Shown: piece after piece, positions 33,098 to 40,842 of the stretch
Layout of the letters: each line of letters opens with the position of its first letter
Position numbering within the stretch: the stretch's first letter is position 1
IMG/VR virus record: IMGVR_UViG_3300009788_000121
Location: 1-53,202 of that record
Source of the DNA: a virus
Direction: 5' to 3' (one strand)
DNA length: 53,202 bases
Notes under the pieces: generated by a model
Database searches by the model: none
Told to the model about the DNA's origin: nothing
Seen by the model: the letters and a program-made list of their open reading frames with translations, nothing else
Translations under genes and position numbers: made by a program

Positions 33098-33233
33098 AAA
33101 AGATTTACAACGTGATTTAATGTGGTTGATCTCAGAAATTTTAGTAGATCATAAATTAGGACGTTTAAGTGTTGACTCAGAGGATTGTGCTATGTCATTA
33201 AAAGAAAAGTATGGGGATTTGGAGGATTCGTGA
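33090..33233 (+). CDS. Hypothetical protein (47 residues), GTG start
   Basis: GTG 33090 overlaps the previous stop. Helical, charged ('LQRDLMWLISEILVDHKL'). Overlaps the start of the phosphatase-like gene. Confidence 0.5.
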   Translation: MSKKDLQRDLMWLISEILVDHKLGRLSVDSEDCAMSLKEKYGDLEDS

Positions 33234-33619
33234 GAGAATATACAAGAAATGTTGATGCGTGTGTAAATAACCGCTATCAAAATTTTGAAGATCATAAGCG
33301 TGTGGTAACTGTCTGCTCCGGCGGATGCTTGCGTTCGCCTACCGCTGCCGTAGTACTAGCAGGTGATCCCTGGAATTATAATACTCGTAGTGCTGGCTTA
33401 ACTGAAGCATTTGCTATTGTATTATTCGATGATATTTTGTTTCATTGGGCAGATGAGATCGTAGTTATGGAACAGCACATGAAAAATGAAATTAGACTAC
33501 GTTGGCCTAATTCAGATAAGCCTATCATTGTTTTAAACATCCGCGATAACTATAGTTATCGTGATACTGAATTAATGCGTTTAATTAGGGAAAGGTATAC
33601 ACAGTATGAACAACTATAG
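33230..33619 (+). CDS. Low-molecular-weight tyrosine-phosphatase-like protein
   Basis: 129 residues from GTG 33230, which follows GGAGG; this start places the active site at Cys29. 'VCSGGCLRSPTAA' has the CX5R loop (Cys29 to Arg35, Ser36) of the low-molecular-weight phosphatase fold, and 'ADEIVVMEQHM' matches the following strand of predicted phage and bacterial phosphatases. May dephosphorylate host proteins or a small molecule. Confidence 0.7.
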   Translation: MREYTRNVDACVNNRYQNFEDHKRVVTVCSGGCLRSPTAAVVLAGDPWNYNTRSAGLTEAFAIVLFDDILFHWADEIVVMEQHMKNEIRLRWPNSDKPIIVLNIRDNYSYRDTELMRLIRERYTQYEQL

Positions 33620-33812
33620 GTTAAAAATAGATTCTAAAAATCATGGTACTTATACATATCGTATTGAAAAATTACAAGATTATGAGTTTGGTGATGATTG
33701 GATTCAGTTCGCTATGTTTATATCAGGTAGTACTGACAAAGAAGAACTCATTGAAAATGCCAAAAATGTGGTTAAAGAATTTAACAGTATTATAGGGGAA
33801 TTTAAATTATGA
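33606..33812 (+). CDS. Hypothetical protein (68 residues)
   Basis: Overlaps its neighbours. 'GTYTYRIEKLQDYEFGDDW' then a C-terminal helix; small alpha/beta protein, unknown family. Confidence 0.55.
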   Translation: MNNYRLKIDSKNHGTYTYRIEKLQDYEFGDDWIQFAMFISGSTDKEELIENAKNVVKEFNSIIGEFKL

Positions 33813-34018
33813 TGAATCATGAAAAGGTATATAGTAAAGTAGTTAAAAGAGATACTGCATTTAAAGCAGACTTAATAGCTTCACATCAGAAATTGCCTAT
33901 GTTTACATTTGATACATTGGAAATGGGAATGTGGGCCGCTGCTTATAGTGGTTGGGTATTGGGGAAATTTGGCCCAGTAGTGCTTGAACAACGAAGTGCT
34001 GAATGGAAATTATTATGA
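33809..34018 (+). CDS. Hypothetical protein (69 residues)
   Basis: ATGATG start coupled to the preceding stop. Contains 'EMGMWAAAYSGWVLGKFG'. No family recognised. Confidence 0.55.
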   Translation: MMNHEKVYSKVVKRDTAFKADLIASHQKLPMFTFDTLEMGMWAAAYSGWVLGKFGPVVLEQRSAEWKLL

Positions 34019-34182
34019 GCAGAACAGATTGGAGATTTCCTAGACGTAAAGAACGTAAAGCTGAGGCAAAAGAACGCCAGGAGTATTGTAATTCTTTGAA
34101 TATAGAACAGCGTATTACAGTTGCTGAGGACAGACGTGGGGATTCTAAAAAGGAATTGATTAAACTGAGGAAATTACTATGA
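34015..34182 (+). CDS. Basic hypothetical protein (55 residues)
   Basis: ATGA-coupled. Arg/Lys/Glu-rich helix ('RRKERKAEAKERQEY'), probably coiled coil or nucleic-acid binding. Confidence 0.5.
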   Translation: MSRTDWRFPRRKERKAEAKERQEYCNSLNIEQRITVAEDRRGDSKKELIKLRKLL

Positions 34183-34409
34183 GTGATGGGATTTTTGCAG
34201 TATTTACGCTGTTCTTTGCAATACTTATAGGTTTATTTTCCATGGCTGGAATTCAAACTCTATTAACTGATACAGGTGAAATAACGCCAAATGAATTTTA
34301 TACCGCAGTTGTTACTTGTGAGAACAATGATGGATTAAAACATTTACATGTTTTAAGTGGCAGTATTTATTGCAATGATGGTGCAAAATTTAGGAGTACA
34401 AAAGAATGA
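34179..34409 (+). CDS. Membrane-anchored hypothetical protein (76 residues)
   Basis: Residues 4-28 hydrophobic, then a soluble part with two Cys ('VVTCENNDG', 'IYCNDGAKF'). Probably faces the periplasm. Coupled to neighbours. Confidence 0.55.
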   Translation: MSDGIFAVFTLFFAILIGLFSMAGIQTLLTDTGEITPNEFYTAVVTCENNDGLKHLHVLSGSIYCNDGAKFRSTKE

Positions 34410-34639
34410 AAGTAACAATTAAATTATCACAAAAACAGGAAGATAAGTTATTTTTAGCTATACTAGAAAATGGTATGAAAAATAGCTTTGAAGAAATAGA
34501 AAGACTCGATGAAAAAGTCGAGTTACCAGATTATCAAAAAGTTGACTATTATGATGCTGTAGAGTATTTAAAAGCGGCAAAAATCATTTATGGTTGGCAT
34601 AGTGTAGACACCTCTGTACTAGATAAGTTTGAATTGTAA
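34406..34639 (+). CDS. Hypothetical protein (77 residues)
   Basis: Charged and helical, with 'VTIKLSQKQEDKLFLAIL' at the start. ATGA and TAATG overlaps with neighbours. Confidence 0.55.
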   Translation: MKVTIKLSQKQEDKLFLAILENGMKNSFEEIERLDEKVELPDYQKVDYYDAVEYLKAAKIIYGWHSVDTSVLDKFEL

Positions 34640-34857
34640 TGGTTAATTTTCTCGCTTATGTAATATTAATCTTTATTGCGGTGGCTTTATTGTGGGCATC
34701 AGATGATGATAATTTGTGTGAGTATGCAGAAGCAGAAATTGCTGCATTTGGTATGTGTGCTATGGACACAATGTGTTTTACTAATCCCGATGATTATGCA
34801 AATGTAACTTTCTTTTTAGAAATAGGTAAAAAATATTGTAATAAGGAAAAAGAATGA
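34639..34857 (+). CDS. Membrane-anchored Cys-containing protein (72 residues)
   Basis: An N-terminal hydrophobic segment (3-20) then an acidic part with four Cys residues, suggesting a disulfide-bonded periplasmic domain. Confidence 0.55.
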   Translation: MVNFLAYVILIFIAVALLWASDDDNLCEYAEAEIAAFGMCAMDTMCFTNPDDYANVTFFLEIGKKYCNKEKE

Positions 34858-35138
34858 ATATGATAATTCATAAAGCTGAAATGTTTCCCGCGGTTAAGAT
34901 ACCCATAGGTAGTAAAGGAATGAAAGCTGCTGAATTTGAAATAAAAAGACTTAAAGCTTTATGTGATACTAGATTATGTGAAATCAATAGTTTAGGGGAT
35001 ATAGTAGAACAGGGCCTTTGTAGATATAATTGTCGCAGACGTGCAGATATTTGGAAGGATGGATTTAATTTCTCTGAAATGGTATCAGGATATACAGCGG
35101 ATGAAGCATATAAAATATGGAAGGAAGATAATGAATGA
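34854..35138 (+). CDS. Hypothetical protein (94 residues)
   Basis: Helical middle ('AAEFEIKRLKALCDTRLCEINSLGDIVEQGL') and aromatic C-terminus. Coupled by overlap to both neighbours. Confidence 0.55.
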   Translation: MNMIIHKAEMFPAVKIPIGSKGMKAAEFEIKRLKALCDTRLCEINSLGDIVEQGLCRYNCRRRADIWKDGFNFSEMVSGYTADEAYKIWKEDNE

Positions 35139-35358
35139 AGAAGTAACATATTTAGAATTTGAAGATGAAGAAGATTCTAGATCAATGGTATACAAAGATG
35201 AAGAACGCACATCATTTAGAATTATGGTACAGCCTGAAATGTATTTGCTTGCTTTGATTGATGATCCTAAAGCAATTCAAGGTGATGTATTACCTGCAGT
35301 GAGACAATTAATGGATGCGGCATATGAACAAGGTAAACAACTAGGGAAATCATTGTAA
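35131..35358 (+). CDS. Hypothetical acidic protein (75 residues)
   Basis: Met 35131 chosen because the upstream part of the frame lies inside the previous gene. 'YLEFEDEEDSRSM' then 'LPAVRQLMDAAYEQGKQL'. Unknown family. Confidence 0.55.
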   Translation: MNEEVTYLEFEDEEDSRSMVYKDEERTSFRIMVQPEMYLLALIDDPKAIQGDVLPAVRQLMDAAYEQGKQLGKSL

Positions 35359-35693
35359 TGAGGATGCGAGCAAATGCACGATTAGCCTACGGTGTAATCG
35401 TAGATGAAGAAAAAATATATGATATTATAGGGGAAGTATATGAAGATGGTTTCTATGAATATATGGAAGATAATTATCCATCATTAGATATAACTTCTTG
35501 TGGTGCTGATATGTGTGAATTATATGTGGTTGGCCCCATGAATAATTCTAAAAGTGTAGAGTGGGGAGAATGGTTAAAAATCACGAGAAAAGATTTAAAA
35601 GATCCCTGGCATACTGTAGAGTTGGCTAAGTTTTGTGAAGATCACAAAATAGATGATTACTATGGTTGGTATTTAGGGGCATATTTTGGCTGA
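35358..35693 (+). CDS. Hypothetical protein (111 residues)
   Basis: TAATG-coupled. Acidic, Tyr/Trp-rich, with 'YYGWYLGAYFG' at the end. Not recognised. Confidence 0.6.
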   Translation: MRMRANARLAYGVIVDEEKIYDIIGEVYEDGFYEYMEDNYPSLDITSCGADMCELYVVGPMNNSKSVEWGEWLKITRKDLKDPWHTVELAKFCEDHKIDDYYGWYLGAYFG

Positions 35694-35712
35694 AATGAAT
35701 AAGGAAAGATTA

Positions 35713-36012
35713 ATGGAAGTAACATATAAACAAGGCATGACCACAGTTTGGACCGATGGGGAGAAAATAATAATAAAAAACCCCACCGGTTTTACTCATG
35801 TAAAAGCTAATGTTGAAAATATATTTGGAATGGGTGAGTATGATAAGATTGCTGATACTCACTATACAATGGATGAAGGCGTTGGCAGATTAAATACTGT
35901 TGCCAGGGAATGGAAAATGGTAGGAGGATATATTCCTCAACGTGCACTAGACGATCTAGAAGCACAAGGCAAGGATGAAAGTTTAATTGATAAATATTTC
36001 GGAGGTACTTAA
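35713..36012 (+). CDS. Hypothetical protein (99 residues)
   Basis: Met 35713 has AAGGA seven bases upstream; ATG 35695 or TTG 35686 in the same frame are alternatives that overlap the previous stop. Soluble alpha/beta ('GEKIIIKNPTGFTHVKANVENIFGMG' region). Unknown. Confidence 0.55.
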   Translation: MEVTYKQGMTTVWTDGEKIIIKNPTGFTHVKANVENIFGMGEYDKIADTHYTMDEGVGRLNTVAREWKMVGGYIPQRALDDLEAQGKDESLIDKYFGGT

Positions 36013-36293
36013 TGTTTGGAACAATAATTGATGTACTTGGTACATTTACATTTGCACTAGGTTGGCTTATACTTATTTATGGATTGTGGCGCAATCAACG
36101 TGTGGCTAAGAAATCTCCTCTAGTAGATAATACTAATTTTGGGCCACGTGTAGCAGCTATCGTAGAAGTAATACTACATCCTGACCATGCTGCTTACTGG
36201 AAAAACCCTAACGGAACTAGAGTGTTTCCGGCACTGGGTCAAGATTCTAGTGAACAATTTGGTATCAGAGAAGATGATGGTAAAACAACCTGA
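36012..36293 (+). CDS. Membrane-anchored protein (93 residues)
   Basis: Residues 5-27 form a membrane segment with a basic flank, so the soluble C-terminal part probably lies in the cytoplasm. Coupled by TAATG. Confidence 0.55.
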   Translation: MFGTIIDVLGTFTFALGWLILIYGLWRNQRVAKKSPLVDNTNFGPRVAAIVEVILHPDHAAYWKNPNGTRVFPALGQDSSEQFGIREDDGKTT

Positions 36294-36516
36294 ATTTATA
36301 GATGTACCTAGCAAAGCAATATTAGATGGCGTTTCCCCTAATATAATTAAAGGAATTGAAGCGGCCGATCAAAATACAATAGTGGAGAAAATAGAGTGGA
36401 CCACCGAAGGCTTAAGAGTGTGGCTAACACCGAGGAACTTGGAAAACAGTTGCTCACAGAAGCAAGAGTCTCCTTCAGATACTGGCACTCTAGTAAATCC
36501 TGTAGAGAACACATGA
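36277..36516 (+). CDS. Hypothetical protein (79 residues)
   Basis: Met 36277 after AGAAG. The first 50 residues look protein-like ('PEFIDVPSKAILDGVSPNIIKGIEAAD'); the last 30 are Ser/Gln/Pro-rich and overlap the next gene in another frame. Confidence 0.45.
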   Translation: MVKQPEFIDVPSKAILDGVSPNIIKGIEAADQNTIVEKIEWTTEGLRVWLTPRNLENSCSQKQESPSDTGTLVNPVENT

Positions 36517-36596
36517 ATAATCCATACTTTGATAAAACTCAATGTATGGATATTCTTGATGCATTTGATGATAAAGATGAAAAGAGGTTAGCATGA
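36420..36596 (+). CDS. Hypothetical protein (58 residues), GTG start
   Basis: GTG 36420 with GAAGG about ten bases upstream. 'TEELGKQLLTEARVSFRYWHSS' looks coding. Overlaps the previous frame by 97 bp, which is unusual even here. Confidence 0.45.
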   Translation: MANTEELGKQLLTEARVSFRYWHSSKSCREHMNNPYFDKTQCMDILDAFDDKDEKRLA

Positions 36597-36811
36597 AAAG
36601 AGTAATAACATTTGGGCCATATGAATGGTCAGAAAAAGGTTTTTGGTTTCAAAGAGACTATGTTCAAGAAGGTGCAGTTAGAGTTATTGATAATAGATTA
36701 CTTCAAGCTGTACCACATACAATAGAATTTGACGAACCTAAATATGATACGAAAACTCAAAGTATGGAAACTAGCGAAAAAGTATGGGCTTGGGTACCTA
36801 TAGATGATTGA
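36593..36811 (+). CDS. Hypothetical protein (72 residues)
   Basis: ATGA-coupled. Beta pattern with aromatic residues ('FGPYEWSEKGFWFQRDY', 'VWAWVPIDD'). Confidence 0.55.
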   Translation: MKRVITFGPYEWSEKGFWFQRDYVQEGAVRVIDNRLLQAVPHTIEFDEPKYDTKTQSMETSEKVWAWVPIDD

Positions 36812-36974
36812 GAAAGAAACACTTATAGCAGTAATGGCTATATTAACCGAACGTAAAAATTTAGCAGAATATAAATTTGCTCAAGGTCAAAAAGAATACG
36901 GTTTTATTGTACAAGAATTAGAAGAACAACAAAAAATATTCAGAAGATTACTTAACAGTTTACATACAATATGA
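36804..36974 (+). CDS. Small helical protein (56 residues)
   Basis: ATG 36804 overlaps the previous stop. One long charged helix ('YGFIVQELEEQQKIFRRLL'), probably coiled coil. Stop overlaps the next ATG. Confidence 0.5.
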   Translation: MIEKETLIAVMAILTERKNLAEYKFAQGQKEYGFIVQELEEQQKIFRRLLNSLHTI

Positions 36975-37147
36975 TTGTAGATAATAAGTGTTGTAAGTGT
37001 AATTATAAGTGGAAAGATCAACCTGGAGCATTTGCTACCTATAGAGACGAAAGAGGTGCACATTGTCCCAGGTGCGGATCTGTATATTTTAAATGGGTAA
37101 GTTATCGAAATGATCTAAGGAATCATCAAAAAGATTTTCTGACTTGA
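36971..37147 (+). CDS. Zinc-ribbon protein (58 residues)
   Basis: 'CCKCNYKW' and 'HCPRCGSVYF' give two Cys-x2-Cys pairs about 25 residues apart, the rubredoxin-type zinc knuckle. Likely nucleic-acid or protein binding. Last gene before the promoter at 37144. Confidence 0.6.
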   Translation: MIVDNKCCKCNYKWKDQPGAFATYRDERGAHCPRCGSVYFKWVSYRNDLRNHQKDFLT

Positions 37148-37171
37148 TATTTCTTGAAAATTCTGTATAAT
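37144..37171 (+). promoter_or_regulatory. Rightward promoter
   Basis: TTGATA, 16-bp spacer, TATAAT, 41 bp before ATG 37213. Confidence 0.7.
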
Positions 37172-37212
37172 ATATATTATAGATTTTTCATAAAATATTT
37201 AAGGATAAACAT

Positions 37213-37560
37213 ATGCAACCTAAGATTTTAGTAGACTCTCTGGATTTAGTATTTCAAGAGGCTAAGATTACTCATCCATATTTTCAAAGTTGGTGGGATG
37301 AACTTAAGGATGTGATTGACGAAGCTTATCCTGATCTTACATCGATTCAAATTGGTCGTAAGTATGTCATGGAGACAAAGAAAGGACGTGCTATTGTACA
37401 GGTAACGAAAGAAAATCAAAAGACTTGGGTCATGTACGAACTGGAGGGTTCGTCTCGTCCTGGTTGTCGTTGGATGATTGGTAAGACTTGGTGTACTGCC
37501 GAAAAAATTCAGGCTGTTACCACAGATGCTGTCATTCCCAACACTGTGAGAGTGAAATAA
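37213..37560 (+). CDS. Hypothetical protein (115 residues)
   Basis: ATG after a purine-rich AAGGATAA. 'AKITHPYFQSWWDELKDVIDE' and 'GSSRPGCRWMIGKTWC' suggest a compact alpha/beta domain. Own promoter. Codon use less AT-biased than neighbours, hinting at higher expression. Confidence 0.6.
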   Translation: MQPKILVDSLDLVFQEAKITHPYFQSWWDELKDVIDEAYPDLTSIQIGRKYVMETKKGRAIVQVTKENQKTWVMYELEGSSRPGCRWMIGKTWCTAEKIQAVTTDAVIPNTVRVK

Positions 37561-37561
37561 T

Positions 37562-37732
37562 ATGACATATAGAAAATGGGAAACTGAAGTTGATAACTTT
37601 ATGGTAGTAAAGTATGGTGTAGGGATTGATGACATTCCTGATATGCCTTATCGCGATTGGTGGAAGAACGATATGCCAGTTAAAGATGCTGTCAAAGAAG
37701 CTATCCGCATAGTTAATGAAGGAGGATTTTAA
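37562..37732 (+). CDS. Hypothetical protein (56 residues)
   Basis: Follows the previous stop by one base. Acidic with Trp pairs ('YRDWWKNDMP'). Its final GAAGGAGG also serves as the ribosome site of the next gene. Confidence 0.55.
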   Translation: MTYRKWETEVDNFMVVKYGVGIDDIPDMPYRDWWKNDMPVKDAVKEAIRIVNEGGF

Positions 37733-37733
37733 T

Positions 37734-37943
37734 ATGAAAGCAGGAAGTACAGTTATAAAGAGATGTAATTGTAAATCTAAATATCAAGATTCAGTTCATG
37801 GTAAAGATTTGAGAGTACATACTGTAGGGTCTGACAAAAGTGGAACTCAATCTATAAATTGTACTATTTGTGGTCCTTCACCTAAATCAATATCTCGTTT
37901 AGTGTCTCATGGACGAGTGCACAATAAGAAAATACACGGATGA
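37734..37943 (+). CDS. Zinc-finger-like protein (69 residues)
   Basis: Met 37734 follows AAGGAGG. 'RCNCKSKY' and 'NCTICGP' can form a Cys4 zinc site; a basic C-terminus ('SHGRVHNKKIHG') could bind nucleic acid. Confidence 0.55.
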   Translation: MKAGSTVIKRCNCKSKYQDSVHGKDLRVHTVGSDKSGTQSINCTICGPSPKSISRLVSHGRVHNKKIHG

Positions 37944-38230
37944 ATGATGCACAAAAAGAAAGACTTATAAAATTGATAGAGGAATGTGGAGAAGTAATCC
38001 AGATTGCCTCTAAAACTTTACAGTACGGATTTAACGAAAGATATAAAGATAACTCAGATAATAGAGAACGTCTAGAAAAGGAAATAGCAGACGTTCTTTT
38101 TTGGGTGCTCATGTTAAATGAGTATGATGATATTAAATTAAATAATATAGATGATTATTTAGTATCAGAAGAAATATATAAAAGAAAAATGGAATATTCA
38201 CAATATCAACCTGAGAGTACGTGGAAATGA
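37940..38230 (+). CDS. MazG-like nucleotide pyrophosphohydrolase
   Basis: 96 residues. 'EECGEVIQIASKTLQYG' followed by 'LEKEIADVLFWV' reproduces the ExxE..ExxD metal-binding pattern of all-alpha NTP pyrophosphatases. Phage MazG proteins hydrolyse nucleotides or alarmone-type signals. ATGA-coupled to neighbours. Confidence 0.75.
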   Translation: MNDAQKERLIKLIEECGEVIQIASKTLQYGFNERYKDNSDNRERLEKEIADVLFWVLMLNEYDDIKLNNIDDYLVSEEIYKRKMEYSQYQPESTWK

Positions 38231-38760
38231 CTAATTCAGCTTTAGGAAAAGTATTTGATACTCTTTTAAATGCTATCAATTTATTCAGATTTTGGATAGT
38301 ATTAGACCCATTTGAACAGGGAATTATATTAAGACTAGGAGAATTTCATAGAGAAGTAGGTCCTGGTTTTCATTGGCGGAGAGCTTTTAATGTTGATAGA
38401 CTACTTTGGTTAAATGTACGTAAAAAAACCAGGGATAGTTGGGAAATGACTCTAACTTCTAAAGATAATAAACCTATAACTATGTCGTTTGATATGATTG
38501 TGGAAGTAGTTAATGCCAAAAAAGCATTATTAGCTGTAGATAGTTGGACTAGTGTAGCATATACTACTTCTAAAATTATGTTATCACAAATAGTAGCTAA
38601 TACCAATGCTAGTTGTATAAATGGTTCAGATTTTGCTAAAAAAGTACATAATACTATTAATCTTGTAGTACAAAATTATGGTGTTGAAGTAACTGAGTTC
38701 GGTTTAACCGATATGGCACAAAGTAAAGCTTATCGTGTATTCACGGGGGCAAGTAAATGA
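38227..38760 (+). CDS. SPFH/band-7 membrane protein 2
   Basis: 177 residues. Hydrophobic start, then 'FEQGIILRLGEFHREVGPGFHW', matching the SPFH opening of the 23716 protein at the same place, with divergent remaining sequence. AT-rich codons, unlike the 23716 gene. Two SPFH genes in one phage suggest a hetero-oligomer like HflK/HflC, or separate acquisitions. Start Met 38227 is coupled to the MazG-like gene. Confidence 0.75.
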   Translation: MTNSALGKVFDTLLNAINLFRFWIVLDPFEQGIILRLGEFHREVGPGFHWRRAFNVDRLLWLNVRKKTRDSWEMTLTSKDNKPITMSFDMIVEVVNAKKALLAVDSWTSVAYTTSKIMLSQIVANTNASCINGSDFAKKVHNTINLVVQNYGVEVTEFGLTDMAQSKAYRVFTGASK

Positions 38761-38939
38761 TAAAGGAAAAACGAATTTTAAGTCAATTACAACTACTATT
38801 AAACGGTAAAAATGCAAGAATTAGAGACTTAACTGGAGAAATAACAGAATTAAAAAGGAAATTAAATCACAGTATCCTAGTAGTATCTAGACTAGATAAA
38901 AAACTTATAGAACTAGATAAAAACGATAAAAAATCTTGA
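38757..38939 (+). CDS. Coiled-coil protein (60 residues)
   Basis: ATGA-coupled to the SPFH gene. Almost entirely heptad-rich ('LSQLQLLLNGKNARIRDL'). Might supply the coiled coil that the SPFH protein lacks; that is speculation. Confidence 0.5.
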   Translation: MIKEKRILSQLQLLLNGKNARIRDLTGEITELKRKLNHSILVVSRLDKKLIELDKNDKKS

Positions 38940-38940
38940 C

Positions 38941-38968
38941 TTGATAATTTTTGAAAAAGCTGTATAAT
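38941..38968 (+). promoter_or_regulatory. Rightward promoter
   Basis: TTGATA, 16-bp spacer, TATAAT, 30 bp before GTG 38999. Confidence 0.7.
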
Positions 38969-38998
38969 ATATATATAGATTGGGGAAAGGTATCTAAC

Positions 38999-39127
38999 GT
39001 GAAAGTTTTATTGATAATGGTTGTGGCAGTGGTAGCACTTAATTGGTTATACACAGTAGCACCTGGATATGCAGTTTTTATTGGTGGAGTAGCTTTACTA
39101 TACGCTATACACAGTGAGTTTGGCTGA
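38999..39127 (+). CDS. Small membrane protein (42 residues), GTG start
   Basis: GTG follows GGGGAAAGG. Two hydrophobic stretches. One-gene unit with its own promoter. Confidence 0.5.
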   Translation: MKVLLIMVVAVVALNWLYTVAPGYAVFIGGVALLYAIHSEFG

Positions 39128-39145
39128 GCTAGTTAAAAATAATTC

Positions 39146-39174
39146 TTGACACCTTGTTCATTTTATGAGATAAT
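39146..39174 (+). promoter_or_regulatory. Rightward promoter
   Basis: TTGACA, 17-bp spacer, GATAAT, upstream of the 31-residue gene. Confidence 0.65.
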
Positions 39175-39198
39175 ATATTTAAGTTTGAAAATTTTGTC

Positions 39199-39227
39199 TT
39201 GAAATGTTATACTAATTTTGATATAAT
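39199..39227 (+). promoter_or_regulatory. Rightward promoter, tandem with the previous one
   Basis: TTGAAA, 17-bp spacer, TATAAT, 37 bp before ATG 39265. Confidence 0.7.
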
Positions 39228-39264
39228 ATATAAAGTGAAAAATAAATGAGGAGGCAACATTAAA

Positions 39265-39360
39265 ATGATTGATCCCTCAATACTTAATTGGTCGGTTGTT
39301 ATTTTTATATTTCTAACTACATGGTTGTTAGTAACTATGGGAGATACTGACGGTAAATAG
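39265..39360 (+). CDS. Micro membrane protein (31 residues)
   Basis: ATG after GAGGAGG. One hydrophobic segment ('WSVVIFIFLTTWLLV'). Two tandem promoters and a strong ribosome site argue that so short a gene is real. Confidence 0.55.
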   Translation: MIDPSILNWSVVIFIFLTTWLLVTMGDTDGK

Positions 39361-39381
39361 TTAGCAATGGAAAAATAATTC

Positions 39382-39410
39382 TTGACAATACGGTGAAAAT
39401 TTCGTATAAT
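39382..39410 (+). promoter_or_regulatory. Consensus promoter of the stable-RNA region
   Basis: TTGACA, exactly 17 bp, TATAAT. It heads about 3 kb that is almost free of coding frames. Confidence 0.92.
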
Positions 39411-39982
39411 ATAGATATAAATTTTAATAACCCGCGAACAAATGAAATCCTCTTGGGAGAGTGTTATTAGTAACGGGTTTAGTCTGCGGATATTAGACTT
39501 AAATTCAAGTATGCCCCGCCTGATAAGCGTAAGAACTATCACAGTTTTCCGCCGCTGAGTGGCGGGTTCTATAAATAACCAGCAGGCGCTTGTATGCCAA
39601 GCGATGAAATAATAGGCATGGGTTCATTAGCTTCATGATACTATAACCCCGGACTAATAGGTAGAGAGCGACGGCATTCTGCTTTACCGAAAAATAGAAA
39701 GCGGTAGATACTGATTATTAGATTAATGTATCGTCAGGTGTCGGAGTCATACGTTCCCCTTGGCGTCATTGCCAGACGTAAAAGGCAAATCTAATCCACG
39801 ATGAAGAGTTGTTAGTGTTAGATTAGTAAAGGATATAAGGGCTTTGATAGGGGTCTTATACCGGACTTAGAAGCAACTAGTATTTTAAGGTAAACAACCA
39901 CCGGAAATGCCAGTTAAACTATTCGTCCGCCCCACGACACGGGGCATTTATAATCAAACATATTCATAGAGTATTTTTAATT
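39411..39982 (+). ncRNA. Structured non-coding RNA segment
   Basis: No supported gene. Hairpins read by eye: AACCCG/CGGGTT (enclosing CTCT/AGAG), CCGCC/GGCGG, CGCTTG/CAAGCG, CTAATC/GATTAG and GCCCC/GGGGC. Begins right after the consensus promoter. It could be the first part of the permuted intron transcript or an independent large RNA. Confidence 0.5.
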
Positions 39983-40177
39983 ATGGACAAAGAAAAAGAA
40001 GATCAACCAAAGGATTATGTAGAATTTGCAGATTTTCTTAGGGACGAATATAGTTTTTTAACTTGGAATCAAAAGATTTTATATCGTTTGCAAAACCATG
40101 TAATCAAGGTAATACTATTTGTTTTTATGGCAGGAATTTTTACTGGAGCTTATTTAGATAAGTTTCAAATATTATAA
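39983..40177 (+). CDS. Small membrane protein inside the RNA region (64 residues)
   Basis: A charged N-terminus ('MDKEKEDQPKDYVEFADF') then one membrane segment ('VILFVFMAGIFTGAYL'). Protein-like, but no clear ribosome site precedes it and it lies between RNA segments. It is the only plausible gene between 39.4 and 42.7 kb. Confidence 0.5.
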   Translation: MDKEKEDQPKDYVEFADFLRDEYSFLTWNQKILYRLQNHVIKVILFVFMAGIFTGAYLDKFQIL

Positions 40178-40185
40178 GGTTTTGG

Positions 40186-40755
40186 CTCAGAGGTAACGTG
40201 CTGCAGCGGTTGTGCTTAACAACCTTAAAGTCGGGTTAAATTATATGGATAAACTAATATGATGGGAATTAAGGGCTGTTTGGAGTCCTGGCTTCGGCCG
40301 CAGATAATCTAGGGCGACCTAGAAAAAGGAAGAGATTATTCATATCTTCCACCAGGTGACTGGCCTATCTAAGCAAGCTAATGTGCCCTAACCCCTACGT
40401 GGGTTGCTTCAATCATTATAGGTTGGAGATAAGGTCTACACAGTAGAGGAGATAACTGGATTCGCTGCCCTTTCGGGGGATAACCAAGGTCTGGGAACTA
40501 ACAGGTTGTGCTGAGTGAAGCCTTTAACAAAGCTGTTACACTGTAAGGTAAATTAGTAATATAGCAAGTCCAAGAAAGTAATCGAGGGCGGCTATGTAAT
40601 ATCAACGAGAACGGTGCAATGCCTAGTAACGTGAAGTATAGCTGAGTATCTGACAAGAGAAAGGTATCGGACGGGTTGTATTTTGTAGCTCAAAAAGGTT
40701 GCGAATCAACAGAGGTAGCTCGTTTGTGGATAAATGGTTAATTTTAAGTGATTAC
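40186..40755 (+). ncRNA. Group I intron 3' half (P7, P8 and P9 region), upstream of its exon
   Basis: CGACCT at 40315-40320 and AGGTC in GAGATAAGGTCT (40426-40437) fit the two strands of P7; the second resembles the phage T4 td sequence at the same place (GGAGATATAGTCT), with a paired change. Between them lie hairpins for P7.1/P7.2 (GGAAGA/TCTTCC, CCAG/CTGG) and P8 (AAGCAA/TTGCTT). The tRNA 3' half follows. The matching P3-P4-P5 half is found downstream, not upstream. Boundaries approximate. Confidence 0.6.
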
Positions 40756-40783
40756 GCAGGTTCGAATCCTGCCGGGATCGCCA
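40756..40783 (+). tRNA. tRNA 3' half (T-arm, acceptor strand, GCCA), permuted
   Basis: T-arm GCAGG-TTCGAAT-CCTGC is followed by CGGGATC, G and CCA. No GATCCCG-like partner exists upstream. The partner GATCCCG begins at 40843, downstream. The anticodon 3' strand should lie within the 40 bases before 40756, but I could not fix the splice junction. Confidence 0.75.
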
Positions 40784-40784
40784 A

Positions 40785-40837
40785 AATAACATTAGTGTGA
40801 AAGGAAACATAATTTATAGTCTCCGTCTAGTGTTATT
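40785..40837 (+). repeat. Linker hairpin joining the two halves of the permuted tRNA
   Basis: AATAACATTAG (40785-40795) pairs with CTAGTGTTATT (40827-40837) over 11 bp including one G-U. It stacks directly on the acceptor stem, as the intervening sequence does in known permuted tRNA precursors. Confidence 0.8.
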
Positions 40838-40842
40838 CTGAT

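Noticed and set aside
39411-40755. GOLLD or ROOL giant phage RNA
   Set aside because: Size and tRNA neighbourhood fit, but I could not recall or match consensus sequences; group I intron features explain the 40.2-40.7 kb part better. A covariance search would decide the first 570 nt.
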